In this document: piece by piece, positions 50,251-59,265 of the stretch
Numbering within the stretch: position 1 is the first letter of the stretch
Layout: every line of letters begins with the position of its first letter
DNA from: Streptomyces sp. TP-A0356
GTDB taxonomy: Bacteria; Actinomycetota; Actinomycetes; Streptomycetales; Streptomycetaceae
Assembly: GCF_001417775.1 (NCBI RefSeq)
Contig: NZ_BBZJ01000025.1
Location: 124,001-188,000, forward strand
Direction of reading: 5' to 3'
Length of the DNA: 64,000 bases
Position numbers and translations under genes: made by a program
The notes under the pieces: model-generated
Told to the model about the DNA's origin: nothing
Database searches by the model: none
Seen by the model: only the letters and a program-made list of their open reading frames with translations

Positions 50251-50281
50251 AGGCCGTTTCCGTGGTCAACGGAAGCGGCCT
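50251..50281 (+). terminator. Terminator downstream of tRNA-Pro
   Basis: 13-bp arms with one mismatch (50251-50263 / 50269-50281) and a 5-nt loop, 20 bp after the tRNA. Confidence 0.75.
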
Positions 50282-50310
50282 TCGCCGTTCCTGGCGTCGT
50301 TCCCTTCGTG

Positions 50311-50355
50311 GTTCTCTCCACCGTCGTTCTCTCCATCGTCGTTCTCTCCGTCGTT
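50311..50355. repeat. Imperfect 15-bp tandem repeat
   Basis: Three units of GTTCTCTCC-N-CGTC type (50311-50325, 50326-50340, 50341-50355) lie between the tRNA terminator and the DUF1345 gene. No coding role is apparent. Confidence 0.6.
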
Positions 50356-50390
50356 CCTCTCGTCGTACCCGAGTCCCCTCCGTGCCGGAG

Positions 50391-51074
50391 TCAGCGCATG
50401 ATGTTCACGGCGCGCGCCACGACCAGCACCACCGTGACGATGGAGACGGCCGACTGCATGAGCATCAACAGCTTGGCCCACCGTGACATGGGCATCGTGT
50501 CGGTGGGGCTGAAGGCGGTCGCGTTCGTGTAGGAGACGTACAGATAGTCGACGAAGGCCGGCTCCCAGTCCCCGCTGGCCAACTCCTCCGTCTGCATCTG
50601 GGGGAAGAGGAAGTCGGGATGGGCGCGGTGCGCGTGCGCCCGCGCGACGGGGCCGCCGCGATCGAACTCCCAGTACCACAGCGCGAAGACCACGATGTTG
50701 GTGCCCCAGATGCCGGCTGCGGCAAGGAGCAGCGGGCCCGCCGAGTTCCCCTCGCGCCCTGCGAGCAGCGCGTTGATGAGCTGGACCAGCGACCACGCGT
50801 TGGCCAGGCTGGCGACCGCCACGAGGGTCAGGGACAGGGAGCGGAGCACGACGGAGTCACGGTTGATCCTGCCCGGGTTGCTCAGCAGCAGCACCGCCAG
50901 GAAGGTGCCCTCCACGGCGGGCAGCAGCCAGTGAGGGTGGATGGTCAGCTGTCTGGGCTCCGCCAGCTGCGCGGCGATGGTGAGCACGATGACCGTGGCG
51001 ACCTGCCAGCGGTGCTCACCGTCGGTCGGCCGCCGCCATGCGGGAACCCTGGCCTTCTGTGGCGAGTCAGTCAT
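50391..51074 (-). CDS. DUF1345-type membrane protein
   Basis: 227 residues with about five hydrophobic helices (VATVIVLTIAAQLAE, LLPAVEGTFLAVLLLS, WGTNIVVFALWYWE, LLMLMQSAVSIVTVVLVVARA) and the conserved YVSYTNATAFSPTDTMPMSRW before the last ones, as in DUF1345 proteins. Function unknown. ATG 51074 lacks a ribosome-binding site; GTG 51137 with GGGAG close upstream would add 21 residues. Confidence 0.8.
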   Translation of the reverse strand: MTDSPQKARVPAWRRPTDGEHRWQVATVIVLTIAAQLAEPRQLTIHPHWLLPAVEGTFLAVLLLSNPGRINRDSVVLRSLSLTLVAVASLANAWSLVQLINALLAGREGNSAGPLLLAAAGIWGTNIVVFALWYWEFDRGGPVARAHAHRAHPDFLFPQMQTEELASGDWEPAFVDYLYVSYTNATAFSPTDTMPMSRWAKLLMLMQSAVSIVTVVLVVARAVNIMR

Positions 51075-51202
51075 GGGGGTAAGTCTTTCGCGCCACCGCT
51101 CCGAGCCGGGCTCCAGGCCCCCAGTCGACGGCGTCACCTGCTCCCACCTGCTGTGTCGCCTTCGGCGGCAGCACCCCCGAGCGCCGGGCCCCCGCGGACG
51201 GC

Positions 51203-51219
51203 AGCCCGGCAGCCGGGCT
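51203..51219. terminator. Terminator hairpin of gnd
   Basis: AGCCCGG / CCGGGCT with a 3-nt loop abuts the gnd stop codon on the minus strand. Confidence 0.6.
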
Positions 51220-52658
51220 CAGACCTCCGTCTCGGTACGGTCGGCCTCGCCCCAGAGCGTGTGGAAGCTGCCGTCGCGGTCGACGCGCCGGTAGGTGTGG
51301 GCGCCGAAGTAGTCGCGCTGACCCTGGGTGAGCGCGGCCGGCAGACGGTCGGCGCGCAGGGAGTCGTAGTACGAGAGCGCGGCGGAGAACGCGGGCACCG
51401 GCACGCCCCTGCGGGCCGCCGTGGCGACCGCCTCGCGCCACGGCACCTGCGCGTCCGCGATCTCCGCTGCGAAGCCCTCGTCGGACAGCAGGCTGACCAG
51501 GCCGGGATCGGTGGCGTAGGCGGCGCGGATGCGGTCGAGGAAGGCCGCGCGGATGATGCATCCGCCGCGCCAGATCTTCGCGACCGCGCCGAGGTCGATC
51601 TTCCAGCCGAACTCGTCGGCGGCGTCGAGGATCATCTTCCAGCCCTGGTCGTAGGCGATCACCTTCGACGCGTACAGGGCCTGCTCGACCTGCGCGGTGA
51701 AGCGCTCGGCCTCGTACGGGGTCAGGTCCCGGCCGATGCCGCCGGGCAGTCCCCGGTAGGCGCCGCGCAGCGCGGCCTGACCCGAGGCGGCACGGGCGAA
51801 GGTGGCCTGGGCGATGGCGGTCACCGGCGAGCCCAGCTCCAGCGCGGTCTGCACGGTCCAGCGCCCGGTGCCCTTCTGCCCGGCGGCGTCGGCGACGACG
51901 TCCACGAACGGCTTGCCCGTCGCCGCGTCCACATGGGACAGCACCTCCGCCGTGATCTCGATCAGATACGAGTCCAGGCGGCCCTTGTTCCACGTCCGGA
52001 AGATCTCGGCGATCGCGGCGGGGGAGAGCCCGGCCACCTGGCGCAGCAGGTCGTACGCCTCACCGATCAGCTGCATGTCGGCGTACTCGATGCCGTTGTG
52101 GACCATCTTCACGAAGTGCCCGGCGCCGTCCGTGCCGATGTGCGTGGTGCACGGCTCGCCGTCCACCTTCGCGCTGATCTTCTCGAACATCGGACCGAGC
52201 GAGGCATACGACTCCGGGGATCCGCCGGGCATGACGCTCGGCCCGTGCAGTGCGCCCTCCTCGCCGCCGGAGACACCCGCGCCGACGAAGTGGAGGCCGC
52301 GCTCACGCAGTGAACGCTCACGGCGCCGGGTGTCGGCGAAGTGCGCGTTGCCACCGTCGATGATCATGTCGCCGGGCTCCAGGAGCGGAGCGAACTCCTC
52401 GATCACCGCGTCGGTCGCCGCGCCCGCCTGCACCATGATCATCAGGCGTCGGGGACGCTCCAGTGCCGCCACGAACTCCTCGGCCGTCCCGGCGGCCACG
52501 AACGTTCCCTCGTGCCCGAACTCCTCGACGAGCGCCTTGGTTCTGGTCGGAGTGCGGTTGTGCACGGCGACGGTGTACCCGTTCCGCGCGAAGTTGCGGG
52601 CCAGGTTGCGGCCCATCACCGCGAGCCCGGTGACGCCGATCTGCGCGGTCGCCTGCAT
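51219..52658 (-). CDS. gnd: 6-phosphogluconate dehydrogenase (decarboxylating)
   Basis: 479-residue oxidative pentose-phosphate enzyme producing ribulose-5-phosphate and NADPH. NADP fold GVTGLAVMGRNLARN, signature IIDGGNAHF, VSGGEEGALHGPSVMPGG and catalytic lysine in HFVKMVHNGIEY. Full-length bacterial form (about 470 aa) as opposed to the short 300-residue type that actinomycetes also carry. ATG 52658 matches the family start. Confidence 0.96.
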   Translation of the reverse strand: MQATAQIGVTGLAVMGRNLARNFARNGYTVAVHNRTPTRTKALVEEFGHEGTFVAAGTAEEFVAALERPRRLMIMVQAGAATDAVIEEFAPLLEPGDMIIDGGNAHFADTRRRERSLRERGLHFVGAGVSGGEEGALHGPSVMPGGSPESYASLGPMFEKISAKVDGEPCTTHIGTDGAGHFVKMVHNGIEYADMQLIGEAYDLLRQVAGLSPAAIAEIFRTWNKGRLDSYLIEITAEVLSHVDAATGKPFVDVVADAAGQKGTGRWTVQTALELGSPVTAIAQATFARAASGQAALRGAYRGLPGGIGRDLTPYEAERFTAQVEQALYASKVIAYDQGWKMILDAADEFGWKIDLGAVAKIWRGGCIIRAAFLDRIRAAYATDPGLVSLLSDEGFAAEIADAQVPWREAVATAARRGVPVPAFSAALSYYDSLRADRLPAALTQGQRDYFGAHTYRRVDRDGSFHTLWGEADRTETEV

Positions 52659-52836
52659 GCTGTGCTCCTTGGGTCCGGATCCGCCGCTCCCGCGTGTCGG
52701 CGGGCGGAGCGGATGTCGCTCGGTGCGGCTCGTGCCGCTGTACCGACCAAGTACGGACGGCGGCCCGGGAGTTGCTCAGCGCGTTCGGGTTCCGCGTCGT
52801 CCGGGACGTTGCCGGTCCCCGGACGATCCGGGCGGC

Positions 52837-54093
52837 TCAGGCGCCGATGAGGTGCAGGGAGGCCCACAGCGCCACCACCGCGCCCGCCAGCGCGGTGGGC
52901 ACGGCGATCGCCCCGAGCCGGGTGAACTCCCCGAGATCGACGCCGTGGTCGTGCTGGTGGACGATGCGCCGCCACAGCAGCGTGGCCAGGGACCCGGCGT
53001 AGGTGAGATTGGGGCCGATGTTCACACCGAGCAGGACGGCGAGCACCGCGCCGGGGCCGGACGGCGCGGTCAGCGGCAGCAGGACCAGGACCGCGGGCAG
53101 GTTGTTGATCAGGTTCGCCAGCAGGGCGGCCAGCGCCGCGATCCCCAGCAGGGCGGGCAGTCCGGTCCCGCCCGGGATCACCCGGCCGAGGGCGCCCGCG
53201 AGTCCGTTGTCGACCACCGCGCGCACCACGATGCCCAGCGCCAGCACGAACGCCAGGAAGGACGGCGCCGCCGCGCGCACCACCGTGACGGGAGTGGCCC
53301 GGCGCCGCACGAGCGCGCGGACGGCCAGGACCAGCGCTCCGGCCAGCGCCGACCACACCGGTTCGATGCCGAGCGCGGAGGCGACCACGAACCCGGCGAG
53401 CGTGCAGGCCACCGTCACCAGCGCGAACAGCGGGAGCCGCGGTGGCTCGCCCCGGTCCTCGGCCGTCGCTCCGGCGGCCAGATCGCGGCGGAAGAACCGT
53501 CGGAAGACGACGTACTCGGCGGCGACGGCCACCAGCCACGGCAGGGTCATCAGGGCGGCGAAGCGGGTGAAGCTCAGCCCCGCCGCGCCGAAGGCGAGCA
53601 GGTTGGTGAGGTTGGAGACCGGCAGCAGCAGCGAGGCCGTGTTCGACAGATGGGTGCACGCGTACAGATGCGGCCTGGGGCGGGCGCCCATGCGCGCCGC
53701 CGTGGCGAACACCACGGGCGTCAGCAGCACGACGGTGGCGTCCAGACTGAGCACGGCGGTGATCGCCGAGGCGAGCGCGAACACGGCGGTCAGCAGCCGC
53801 GTCGGGCGGCCCGCCGCCCAGCGCGCCATCCAGGCGCCGCACGCCCGGAACAGTCCCTCGACGTCGCAGAAGTGGGCCAGCACCAGGATGGCCGCCAGGA
53901 ATCCGACCACGGGGCCCAGACGCTCGGCCTCGGCTCGCGCGTGGTCCAGCGAGATGGCCCCGGTGGCGAGCGCGACCCCGGCGGCCGGAACCGCCACGGC
54001 GGCCTCCGGGAGCCCGAACGGACGTACTACCGCCCCGGCCAGCACGGCCACGAGCAAGGCGATGGAGAGGGCCTCGGCGAGCGGGGTGTTCAG
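52837..54093 (-). CDS. ArsB/SLC13-like permease
   Basis: Ten to twelve hydrophobic helices in about 418 residues. Motifs such as SLDATVVLLTPVV, THLSNTASLLLPVSNLTNLLAF and LLANLINNLPAVLVLLPL are typical of ArsB/NhaD-type ion transporters. No arsenic genes are near, so the substrate is open. TTG 54057 is a minimal start; homologous-looking residues continue upstream (NTPLAEALSIA) to a CTG at 54093 that has AAGGA 7 nt before it, and I prefer that start. Confidence 0.85.
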   Translation of the reverse strand: MNTPLAEALSIALLVAVLAGAVVRPFGLPEAAVAVPAAGVALATGAISLDHARAEAERLGPVVGFLAAILVLAHFCDVEGLFRACGAWMARWAAGRPTRLLTAVFALASAITAVLSLDATVVLLTPVVFATAARMGARPRPHLYACTHLSNTASLLLPVSNLTNLLAFGAAGLSFTRFAALMTLPWLVAVAAEYVVFRRFFRRDLAAGATAEDRGEPPRLPLFALVTVACTLAGFVVASALGIEPVWSALAGALVLAVRALVRRRATPVTVVRAAAPSFLAFVLALGIVVRAVVDNGLAGALGRVIPGGTGLPALLGIAALAALLANLINNLPAVLVLLPLTAPSGPGAVLAVLLGVNIGPNLTYAGSLATLLWRRIVHQHDHGVDLGEFTRLGAIAVPTALAGAVVALWASLHLIGA

Positions 54094-54263
54094 AGCTCGG
54101 TCCTTCCGGAACGGAATCGGTGGTGCCCCTCCATCAGATCAGACCGGTTCCTGACCCCTCGAATCGAGGCGCGGGAACGGGGACAGGGCATCGGCTACCG
54201 GCACCGGCACCGGGAGCAGGCAGCCGGCACCCCGTGGTCCACCGGCCGAGCCACCGGCCGCCG

Positions 54264-55061
54264 TCACTCGCGCGCACGCAGCGGCCACCCGTGGTCCACC
54301 GGCCCGATGCCGGCCCCCAGGGCGAAGCCCGCCGCGATCGCCGCTGTGACGTACTCCTTGGCCCCCCGTACCGCCTGCGGCACCGAGAGGCCCTGCGCGA
54401 GCCCGACCGCCACGGCAGAGGCGAGGGTGCAGCCCGTGCCGTGGGTGTGGCGGTTGTCGTGGCGCGGTGCGCGCAGCCAGTGCTCCTCGCGGCCGTCGGT
54501 GAGCAGGTCCACGGCCTCACCCGGCAGGTGTCCGCCCTTCACGAGCACCCACCGCGGCCCGTACGACAGCAGCTTCGCGGCCGCACGGCGCATGCCCGGC
54601 TCGTCGATCACCGTGAGTCCGGTCAGCTCCGCGACCTCGTCCAGGTTCGGCGTGGTCACCGTGGCGAGCGGCAGCAGCCGGGTTCGTACGGCGTCCAGCG
54701 CGTCGTCGGCGAGCAGCCGGTCCCCGTGCTTGGAGACGCTCACCGGGTCCACCACGACCGGCGCCCCGACGTCCGCGAGCAGTTCGGCGACCGCCGTGAC
54801 CAGCGCGGGCGAGGCGAGCATCCCCGTCTTGACCGCCTGGACGCCGATGTCGTCGACGACGCTGCGGTACTGGGCGCGCACCGCCTCCACGGGCAGTTCC
54901 CACGCGCCCTGCACACCGAGGGAGTTCTGCGCCGTGACCGCGGTGACGACGCTCATCCCGTGGGCGCCGAGCGCGAGCATGGTCTTGAGATCGGCCTGGA
55001 TGCCCGCGCCACCGCCGGAGTCGGACCCGGCGATCGTCAGGACACGCGGTGGCGCGGTCAT
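54264..55061 (-). CDS. thiD: ThiD, HMP/HMP-phosphate kinase
   Basis: 265-residue ribokinase-fold enzyme phosphorylating hydroxymethylpyrimidine for thiamine synthesis. Motifs AGSDSGGGAGIQADLK, AVKTGML, VVVDPVSVSK and THGTGCTLASAVA. ATG 55061 overlaps the permease stop (ATGA) and has GGAGGG upstream. It belongs to the TPP-riboswitch operon, so expression should fall when thiamine is plentiful. Confidence 0.95.
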   Translation of the reverse strand: MTAPPRVLTIAGSDSGGGAGIQADLKTMLALGAHGMSVVTAVTAQNSLGVQGAWELPVEAVRAQYRSVVDDIGVQAVKTGMLASPALVTAVAELLADVGAPVVVDPVSVSKHGDRLLADDALDAVRTRLLPLATVTTPNLDEVAELTGLTVIDEPGMRRAAAKLLSYGPRWVLVKGGHLPGEAVDLLTDGREEHWLRAPRHDNRHTHGTGCTLASAVAVGLAQGLSVPQAVRGAKEYVTAAIAAGFALGAGIGPVDHGWPLRARE

Positions 55062-56452
55062 GCGCGGCCCTCCTCTCGGACGCGCAGCGGAGCGTACACG
55101 GCGAGCGCCACCAGGAACGCCACGTAGTACGAGACGTCGGCGCCGTGCAGCGCACGGGCGACGGGACCCACGTACAGGCCGGTGTCCATGAACGGCACCG
55201 CCGCGGCGAACGCGCCGGTGAACGCCACCAGCGGGGGCCAGACGGACCGCGGGCGGGCGCTCTCGGCCGCGAGATCGATCACGCGGCCGCGCCGCGCGCG
55301 CCAGTCGACGACCACGATCGCCACGAACCCGGGGATCCAGTAGCCCACGAACAACAGCACGTTCTGGAAGCGGGCGGTGGTGTCGGCCGCGTGCATCCAC
55401 AGCACCAGCGGGAAGCCGAGCACCGCGGCGAGCGCGGCGGCAGCCGGACGCGGCATGCGCGCACCCGCTGTCTGCAGCGCCAGGGAGCCGCTGTAGTCGT
55501 TCATCGCGTTGCTGCACAGCGCCGCCAGCGCCACTGCCAGCAGCCCGAAGGCGCCCGCCGCGCCCGAGCCCAGCAGGGTCTCGACCCCGGCGGCCGTCTG
55601 GTCGGTGAGCACCGACGCTCCCCACAGCCCGAGCACCTGTACGGCCACGAAGGACACCACGAGGCCGAGCAGCGCGTACCAGAACATCCGGGAGCGGGAG
55701 GTGCCGCTCGGCAGATAGCGGCTGAAGTCACTGGCGTACGGGGCCCACGACAGGGCCAGGCTCAGCGCGATGGTGCTGGTCAGTACGAACGCGCCCGCCC
55801 GGTCGGCGCCGTGCGCGCTGCCCGTGGCGGCGGGGTGGACGCTGCCCGCCATCCGCAGGGCGATCAGCGTGAAGGCGGCCGCGAGTACGAAGGTCATGAC
55901 GATCTGCAGCCGGTGGATCGCCTCGTATCCGAGGACCCCGAGGGCTCCCTGCGCCACCATCATCACCAGGACGCCCAGCCAGAACGGCCAGCCGCACAGC
56001 CGCGCCAGCGCGTCCCCGCCGAACAGTCCGATCAGCGCGTCCCACGCGACCGACGACAGCCACTGCAGCGCAGCGGGCAGCACGACCGCACGCCCGAACG
56101 TGAGGCGGGCGAGCGGCAGTTGGCCCGCGCCGGTGCGGCTTCCCCAGGTGCTCAGACAGGCCGTGGGCAGCGCGCCCAGCACCGTGCCCAGGACGACGGC
56201 GGCCAGCGCGGTGCCGAAGTCGAGCCCGAGCGTGATGCCGATGGTCCCGGTGAACACACCGGTCATGGTCAGGTTCGGGGCGAACCACACGGTGAACAGC
56301 CGGCCCGCGCCGCCGTAGCGGTTGCTCTCGGGGACCGGTTCGATGCCGTGTCCCTCGACCCTGAGGTCACCGGGAGCGGTGGGCATCCGTCCGTCGAAGA
56401 CGGTTCCCCCGCCGTCGGCGGGCAGCCCGCCGGAAACATGCGCCCATGGCAT
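55058..56452 (-). CDS. NCS1-family permease, probable HMP/thiamine-precursor transporter (CytX-like)
   Basis: 464-residue membrane protein of the cytosine/purine permease family with about 12 helices (FTVWFAPNLTMTGVFTG, LSWAPYASDFSRYLP, FVGYWIPGFVAIVVVDW). The TPP riboswitch in front and thiD behind point to uptake of hydroxymethylpyrimidine rather than cytosine. ATG 56452 lies 9 nt after GGAGGG, which is the conserved 3' end of the riboswitch; the ATG at 56461 is inside the riboswitch and too close. Confidence 0.88.
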   Translation of the reverse strand: MPWAHVSGGLPADGGGTVFDGRMPTAPGDLRVEGHGIEPVPESNRYGGAGRLFTVWFAPNLTMTGVFTGTIGITLGLDFGTALAAVVLGTVLGALPTACLSTWGSRTGAGQLPLARLTFGRAVVLPAALQWLSSVAWDALIGLFGGDALARLCGWPFWLGVLVMMVAQGALGVLGYEAIHRLQIVMTFVLAAAFTLIALRMAGSVHPAATGSAHGADRAGAFVLTSTIALSLALSWAPYASDFSRYLPSGTSRSRMFWYALLGLVVSFVAVQVLGLWGASVLTDQTAAGVETLLGSGAAGAFGLLAVALAALCSNAMNDYSGSLALQTAGARMPRPAAAALAAVLGFPLVLWMHAADTTARFQNVLLFVGYWIPGFVAIVVVDWRARRGRVIDLAAESARPRSVWPPLVAFTGAFAAAVPFMDTGLYVGPVARALHGADVSYYVAFLVALAVYAPLRVREEGRA

Positions 56453-56456
56453 GAAA

Positions 56457-56532
56457 GACATCCCTCCGCCAGTACGAACTGGTTCAGGTTCGACGGGTGT
56501 GATCTCAGCCCGCAGATGGGGCACCCCGTGTC
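56457..56532 (-). ncRNA. TPP riboswitch (THI element)
   Basis: On the minus strand the conserved blocks appear in order: GGGGTGC, GCTGAGA, ACCC, GAACCTGA and GCGGAGGGA. GACA (5') and TGTC (3') close stem P1. The 3' block holds the GGAGGG that serves the permease start, so ligand binding should hide the ribosome-binding site: translational control. Confidence 0.93.
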
Positions 56533-56580
56533 CGGTACGGCCGCCAGAGTAACCCGAACCACGGGCGCGGCCCTGCGCAA

Positions 56581-56608
56581 GGGCCGCCGCCGGATCCGGC
56601 GGCGGCCC
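56581..56608. terminator. Perfect 28-bp palindrome, terminator of phosphodiesterase gene
   Basis: GGGCCGCCGCCGGA and its exact complement are adjacent with no loop spacer (the hairpin would open at the centre). It lies 21 bp past the stop of the minus-strand phosphodiesterase gene. Confidence 0.7.
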
Positions 56609-56629
56609 GTCCCACGGCGTCGTGGCGCC

Positions 56630-57961
56630 TCAGCGCCGGGTGTAGACGAACCCGGTCTTGTCGACCTCGTCGCCGGAGCGCCCGTGGAATCCGGCGATCT
56701 GCCAGCCGGAGGGTGCCGTGCGGGTCACGCGGTCGGACGTCGTGGTGCCGCCCGCCAGGCTGTTGCCGAGGTTGGTGGTGAACTTCGCGTAGAAGATCCT
56801 CGTGTGGCCGCCGTACTGGCCCCCACAGAGCTGCGCGCTGGTCACGTACTCCCCGCTGTCCAGGGTCAGTGAGGAGGCCGTGCCGCCGGTGCCGCCGTGG
56901 GCGAGCGTGGTGCCGTTGCCCAGCGTCAGGCCGATCCGGTCGACACGGCCGCCGCTGCGCAGCGAGACGGCGGTGGCGCGGGGGCCCGCGGGGACGCTGT
57001 CGATGTCGTCGTAGTAGTCGCCGTGCGGCCCGCCGAACTGGTCGCTGAGATGGAAGACGGAGTTGCGCGACCAGCTGAACGACGCGCTGAGGGGGTCGTG
57101 GTCGGAGAGCATCAGCCCGTCGGAGGTGAGGAACGTGGCGTGCTCGTCGTCGTACGAGGTGGCGGCGAGCGAGACGAGCGTGCTGCCCCGGTAGAGGATC
57201 TTGTCGACGACCTCGCAGGTGTTGGTGATCGCGTTCTCGTCGCAGACCAGGGCGTCGCTGCCCTTGGCGGGCGGGGTGCCGCCGCGTACGAGCCGCACCC
57301 AGGCGTCGGTGAGGCCGTTGGCCGCGGCGAACTCGGCGATCGTGTCGCCGGACCGGGTGTAGCGGGTGTTGGTGTCGCCCATGACGACGACGGCGTTGCC
57401 CACGGAGTGGGTCTTGATGAAGTCCGTCAGCTGGCTCAGGTCGTCCGCGCGCGAGGCCAGATCGCCGTCGTTGGTACCGGCGTTGGTGTGCAGGTCGTAG
57501 AAGTCGACGTAGACGCCTTCGGCGAGCCGCTCCCGCATGAACGTGAAGCCCTTGGGGGTGAGGCAGTCGCCGGAGTCCTACTGGCACGAGTTCCAGCGCA
57601 CGCGCTCGAAGTCGTCGGCGTCGTACGGGATGTTCGACAGCGTGTTGAGGCCGCTGCCGACGCCGGCACCGCCGCTGGTCGGTGTGCGGTAGGGGTGCGA
57701 GTCCGCGGCGTACAGGTAGGAGTGGTAGTTGAAGTCCTCCTGGACGTGGACGATGTCGTACGGGCCGAGCCGCCCGCCGATCGTCGTCGTGCTCGACTGC
57801 CGGGGGGTCGGGGCGCTGGAGATGCCCTCGGGCAGGCCGGCGACGTTGTAGGTGAGCACCTTGAACGTGCCCGAGTCGGCCGCCGCGGCGGTGGGTGCGG
57901 CGGCCGTGAGTCCGCCGAACGCGGCGGCCGCCGCCGCGAGAGTGGCGAGGAGTCTGCGCAT
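56630..57961 (-). pseudogene. Secreted DNase I/sphingomyelinase-fold phosphodiesterase with jacalin-like domain, interrupted by one TAG
   Basis: The frame runs from ATG 57961 (AGGAG upstream) to 56630 but codon 128 (57578-57580) is TAG. Before it: Sec signal peptide (MRRLLATLAAAAAAFGG...AAA) and catalytic HVQEDFNYHSYLY. After it, in the same frame: MGDTNTRYT, SDHDPLSASF and a C-terminal beta-prism domain (FHLSDQFGGPHGDYYDDI to the end). Context NSCQ-stop-DSGDCLTPKGF suggests a CAG-to-TAG change. As it stands the gene would give a 127-residue fragment. Sequencing error or read-through are alternatives. Confidence 0.8.
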
Positions 57962-58138
57962 GGGGGACGGCTCCTGGAGTGAGGGGTGGGAGGAGTGCGT
58001 GTTGCGCGCATGCCAAAACGTAGCGGCGAAGTCCCTGGGAGGAAGCGCTTTCTGCCGCGCGGCCGCAATCTTCATCTCCCGGTCGCCGTGGCGTCGGCGA
58101 CGGTCCGACGCTCACCGGAGACATGGGCCGACATGCCG

Positions 58139-58176
58139 AACGGACCGGGCGACCGTTCGTGGTCGCCCGGTCCGTT
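58139..58176. terminator. Strong terminator of the whiB-dps operon
   Basis: Perfect 16-bp stem (58139-58154 / 58161-58176) with a 6-nt loop, 31 bp past the stop of the DNA-glycosylase-type gene on the minus strand. Confidence 0.85.
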
Positions 58177-58206
58177 GGGCGGTACTGGAGGGCTACGTGG
58201 CGGTCT

Positions 58207-58872
58207 TCAACCGGCTCGTGCCGGGACCTCTTGTGCCACCTTCTTGTCGAGGGCCGCGCGCACCAGTGCGGCGGCCAGGACGGCCGGTTCGGTGTTCCCG
58301 GCGAGCTCGACGAGCTTGCCGGGGTCCTTCGGCAGGCCCAGCCGTTCCGCCCCGGCCAGGGCCTTGGCGTCCAGGTGGGGCGCCACCTCCGGCCAGACCC
58401 GCTGCACCTCGCGCAGGAAGATGTCCGCACCGGCCGGACCGATCCCCGGTATCTCCTGCAGCAGCCCGCGCAGAGCCGGGACGTCCCCGTCCGCCTCCTT
58501 CCGCATGCGCCGCAGGTCCCCGCCCCAACGCTCCGTCAGCAGCCTTGCGCCCTCACCGAGTTGGGTCGCCGTCCGCTCGTCGTAGCGCCGGTAGCCGCCT
58601 CGCCCGAGCGCGTCGACCCGCTCCTGCCAGTCGGCCTCGGCCATGCGGCGCGGATCGCGCAGGCCGGCCTCGTGCAGCGCCCGCACCGCCGCGAGGGCGA
58701 TCGACGCGCGGATGCGGGCGCTGAGCAGCAGGGCCATCAGCAGCAGCTGATACAGCGGCTGCGGGGCGTCCTTGAGCCGGATGCCCGCATCTTCGGCGTA
58801 GGTGCGCCCGTGCTCCCGGACGAGTTCCTCGATGACGCGGGCCAGGTGGTCCGCCTGGTCCTGGCGTGACAT
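58207..58872 (-). CDS. HhH-GPD DNA glycosylase-like protein
   Basis: 221 residues of the endonuclease III superfamily. The helix-hairpin-helix reads LLQEIPGIGPAGADIFL; the lysine that makes bifunctional glycosylase/lyases is Ala here, while an Asp (HLDAKAL) is present at about the catalytic-Asp position. No Fe-S cysteine cluster. So a monofunctional glycosylase or a non-catalytic DNA-binding protein is likely. ATG 58872 has GTGAGG upstream, 7 bp after the DUF3140 gene: last gene of a four-gene operon. Confidence 0.83.
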   Translation of the reverse strand: MSRQDQADHLARVIEELVREHGRTYAEDAGIRLKDAPQPLYQLLLMALLLSARIRASIALAAVRALHEAGLRDPRRMAEADWQERVDALGRGGYRRYDERTATQLGEGARLLTERWGGDLRRMRKEADGDVPALRGLLQEIPGIGPAGADIFLREVQRVWPEVAPHLDAKALAGAERLGLPKDPGKLVELAGNTEPAVLAAALVRAALDKKVAQEVPARAG

Positions 58873-58879
58873 GGGGGCC

Positions 58880-59218
58880 TCACTGAGGTGGCCTGAGCGG
58901 GTCATGGCCGAGTGTCATCAGCCGGCGGCGCCGCTCCTCCTCGTCCGCCTCCGGCTCGTTCTCCGTGTCCCGCTCGGCGGTGACGACGTCCACCACGTGG
59001 TACATCACCCGGATGTCGTCATCCGTGAGATCCGTGCGCCGCTTCTGCAGGATCGCGAGGACGTGCTGCCCGGTCGGGGTGCCCGCCCGCTCGGGCAGCG
59101 GCTCGGCCTCCTCGTCGGCGTCCCGGACCCGCAGCCAGGCCGCCAGTTCCTGGGAGGTCATGTTCACCACGCCGTGGAACTCCTCCCACAACGCGTCCAT
59201 CTCCAGGGCGTCGGTCAT
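58880..59218 (-). CDS. DUF3140 protein
   Basis: 112 residues beginning MTDALEMDALWEEFHGVVNM, the DUF3140 pattern; the C-terminal third is strongly acidic then basic (ERDTENEPEADEEERRRR). The family may bind DNA (annotated in some genomes as DNA-binding), but no activity is proven. ATG 59218 has AGAGGAG upstream. It lies between dps and the glycosylase gene. Confidence 0.85.
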   Translation of the reverse strand: MTDALEMDALWEEFHGVVNMTSQELAAWLRVRDADEEAEPLPERAGTPTGQHVLAILQKRRTDLTDDDIRVMYHVVDVVTAERDTENEPEADEEERRRRLMTLGHDPLRPPQ

Positions 59219-59265
59219 GGCGTGCTCCTCTCCGCCGTCGGTGTGTGCGGTCCGGCCGGTGGGCT

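Noticed and set aside
50311..50355. Short tandem repeats as a CRISPR array
   Set aside because: Units are contiguous 15-mers without spacers, and no cas gene is in the window.
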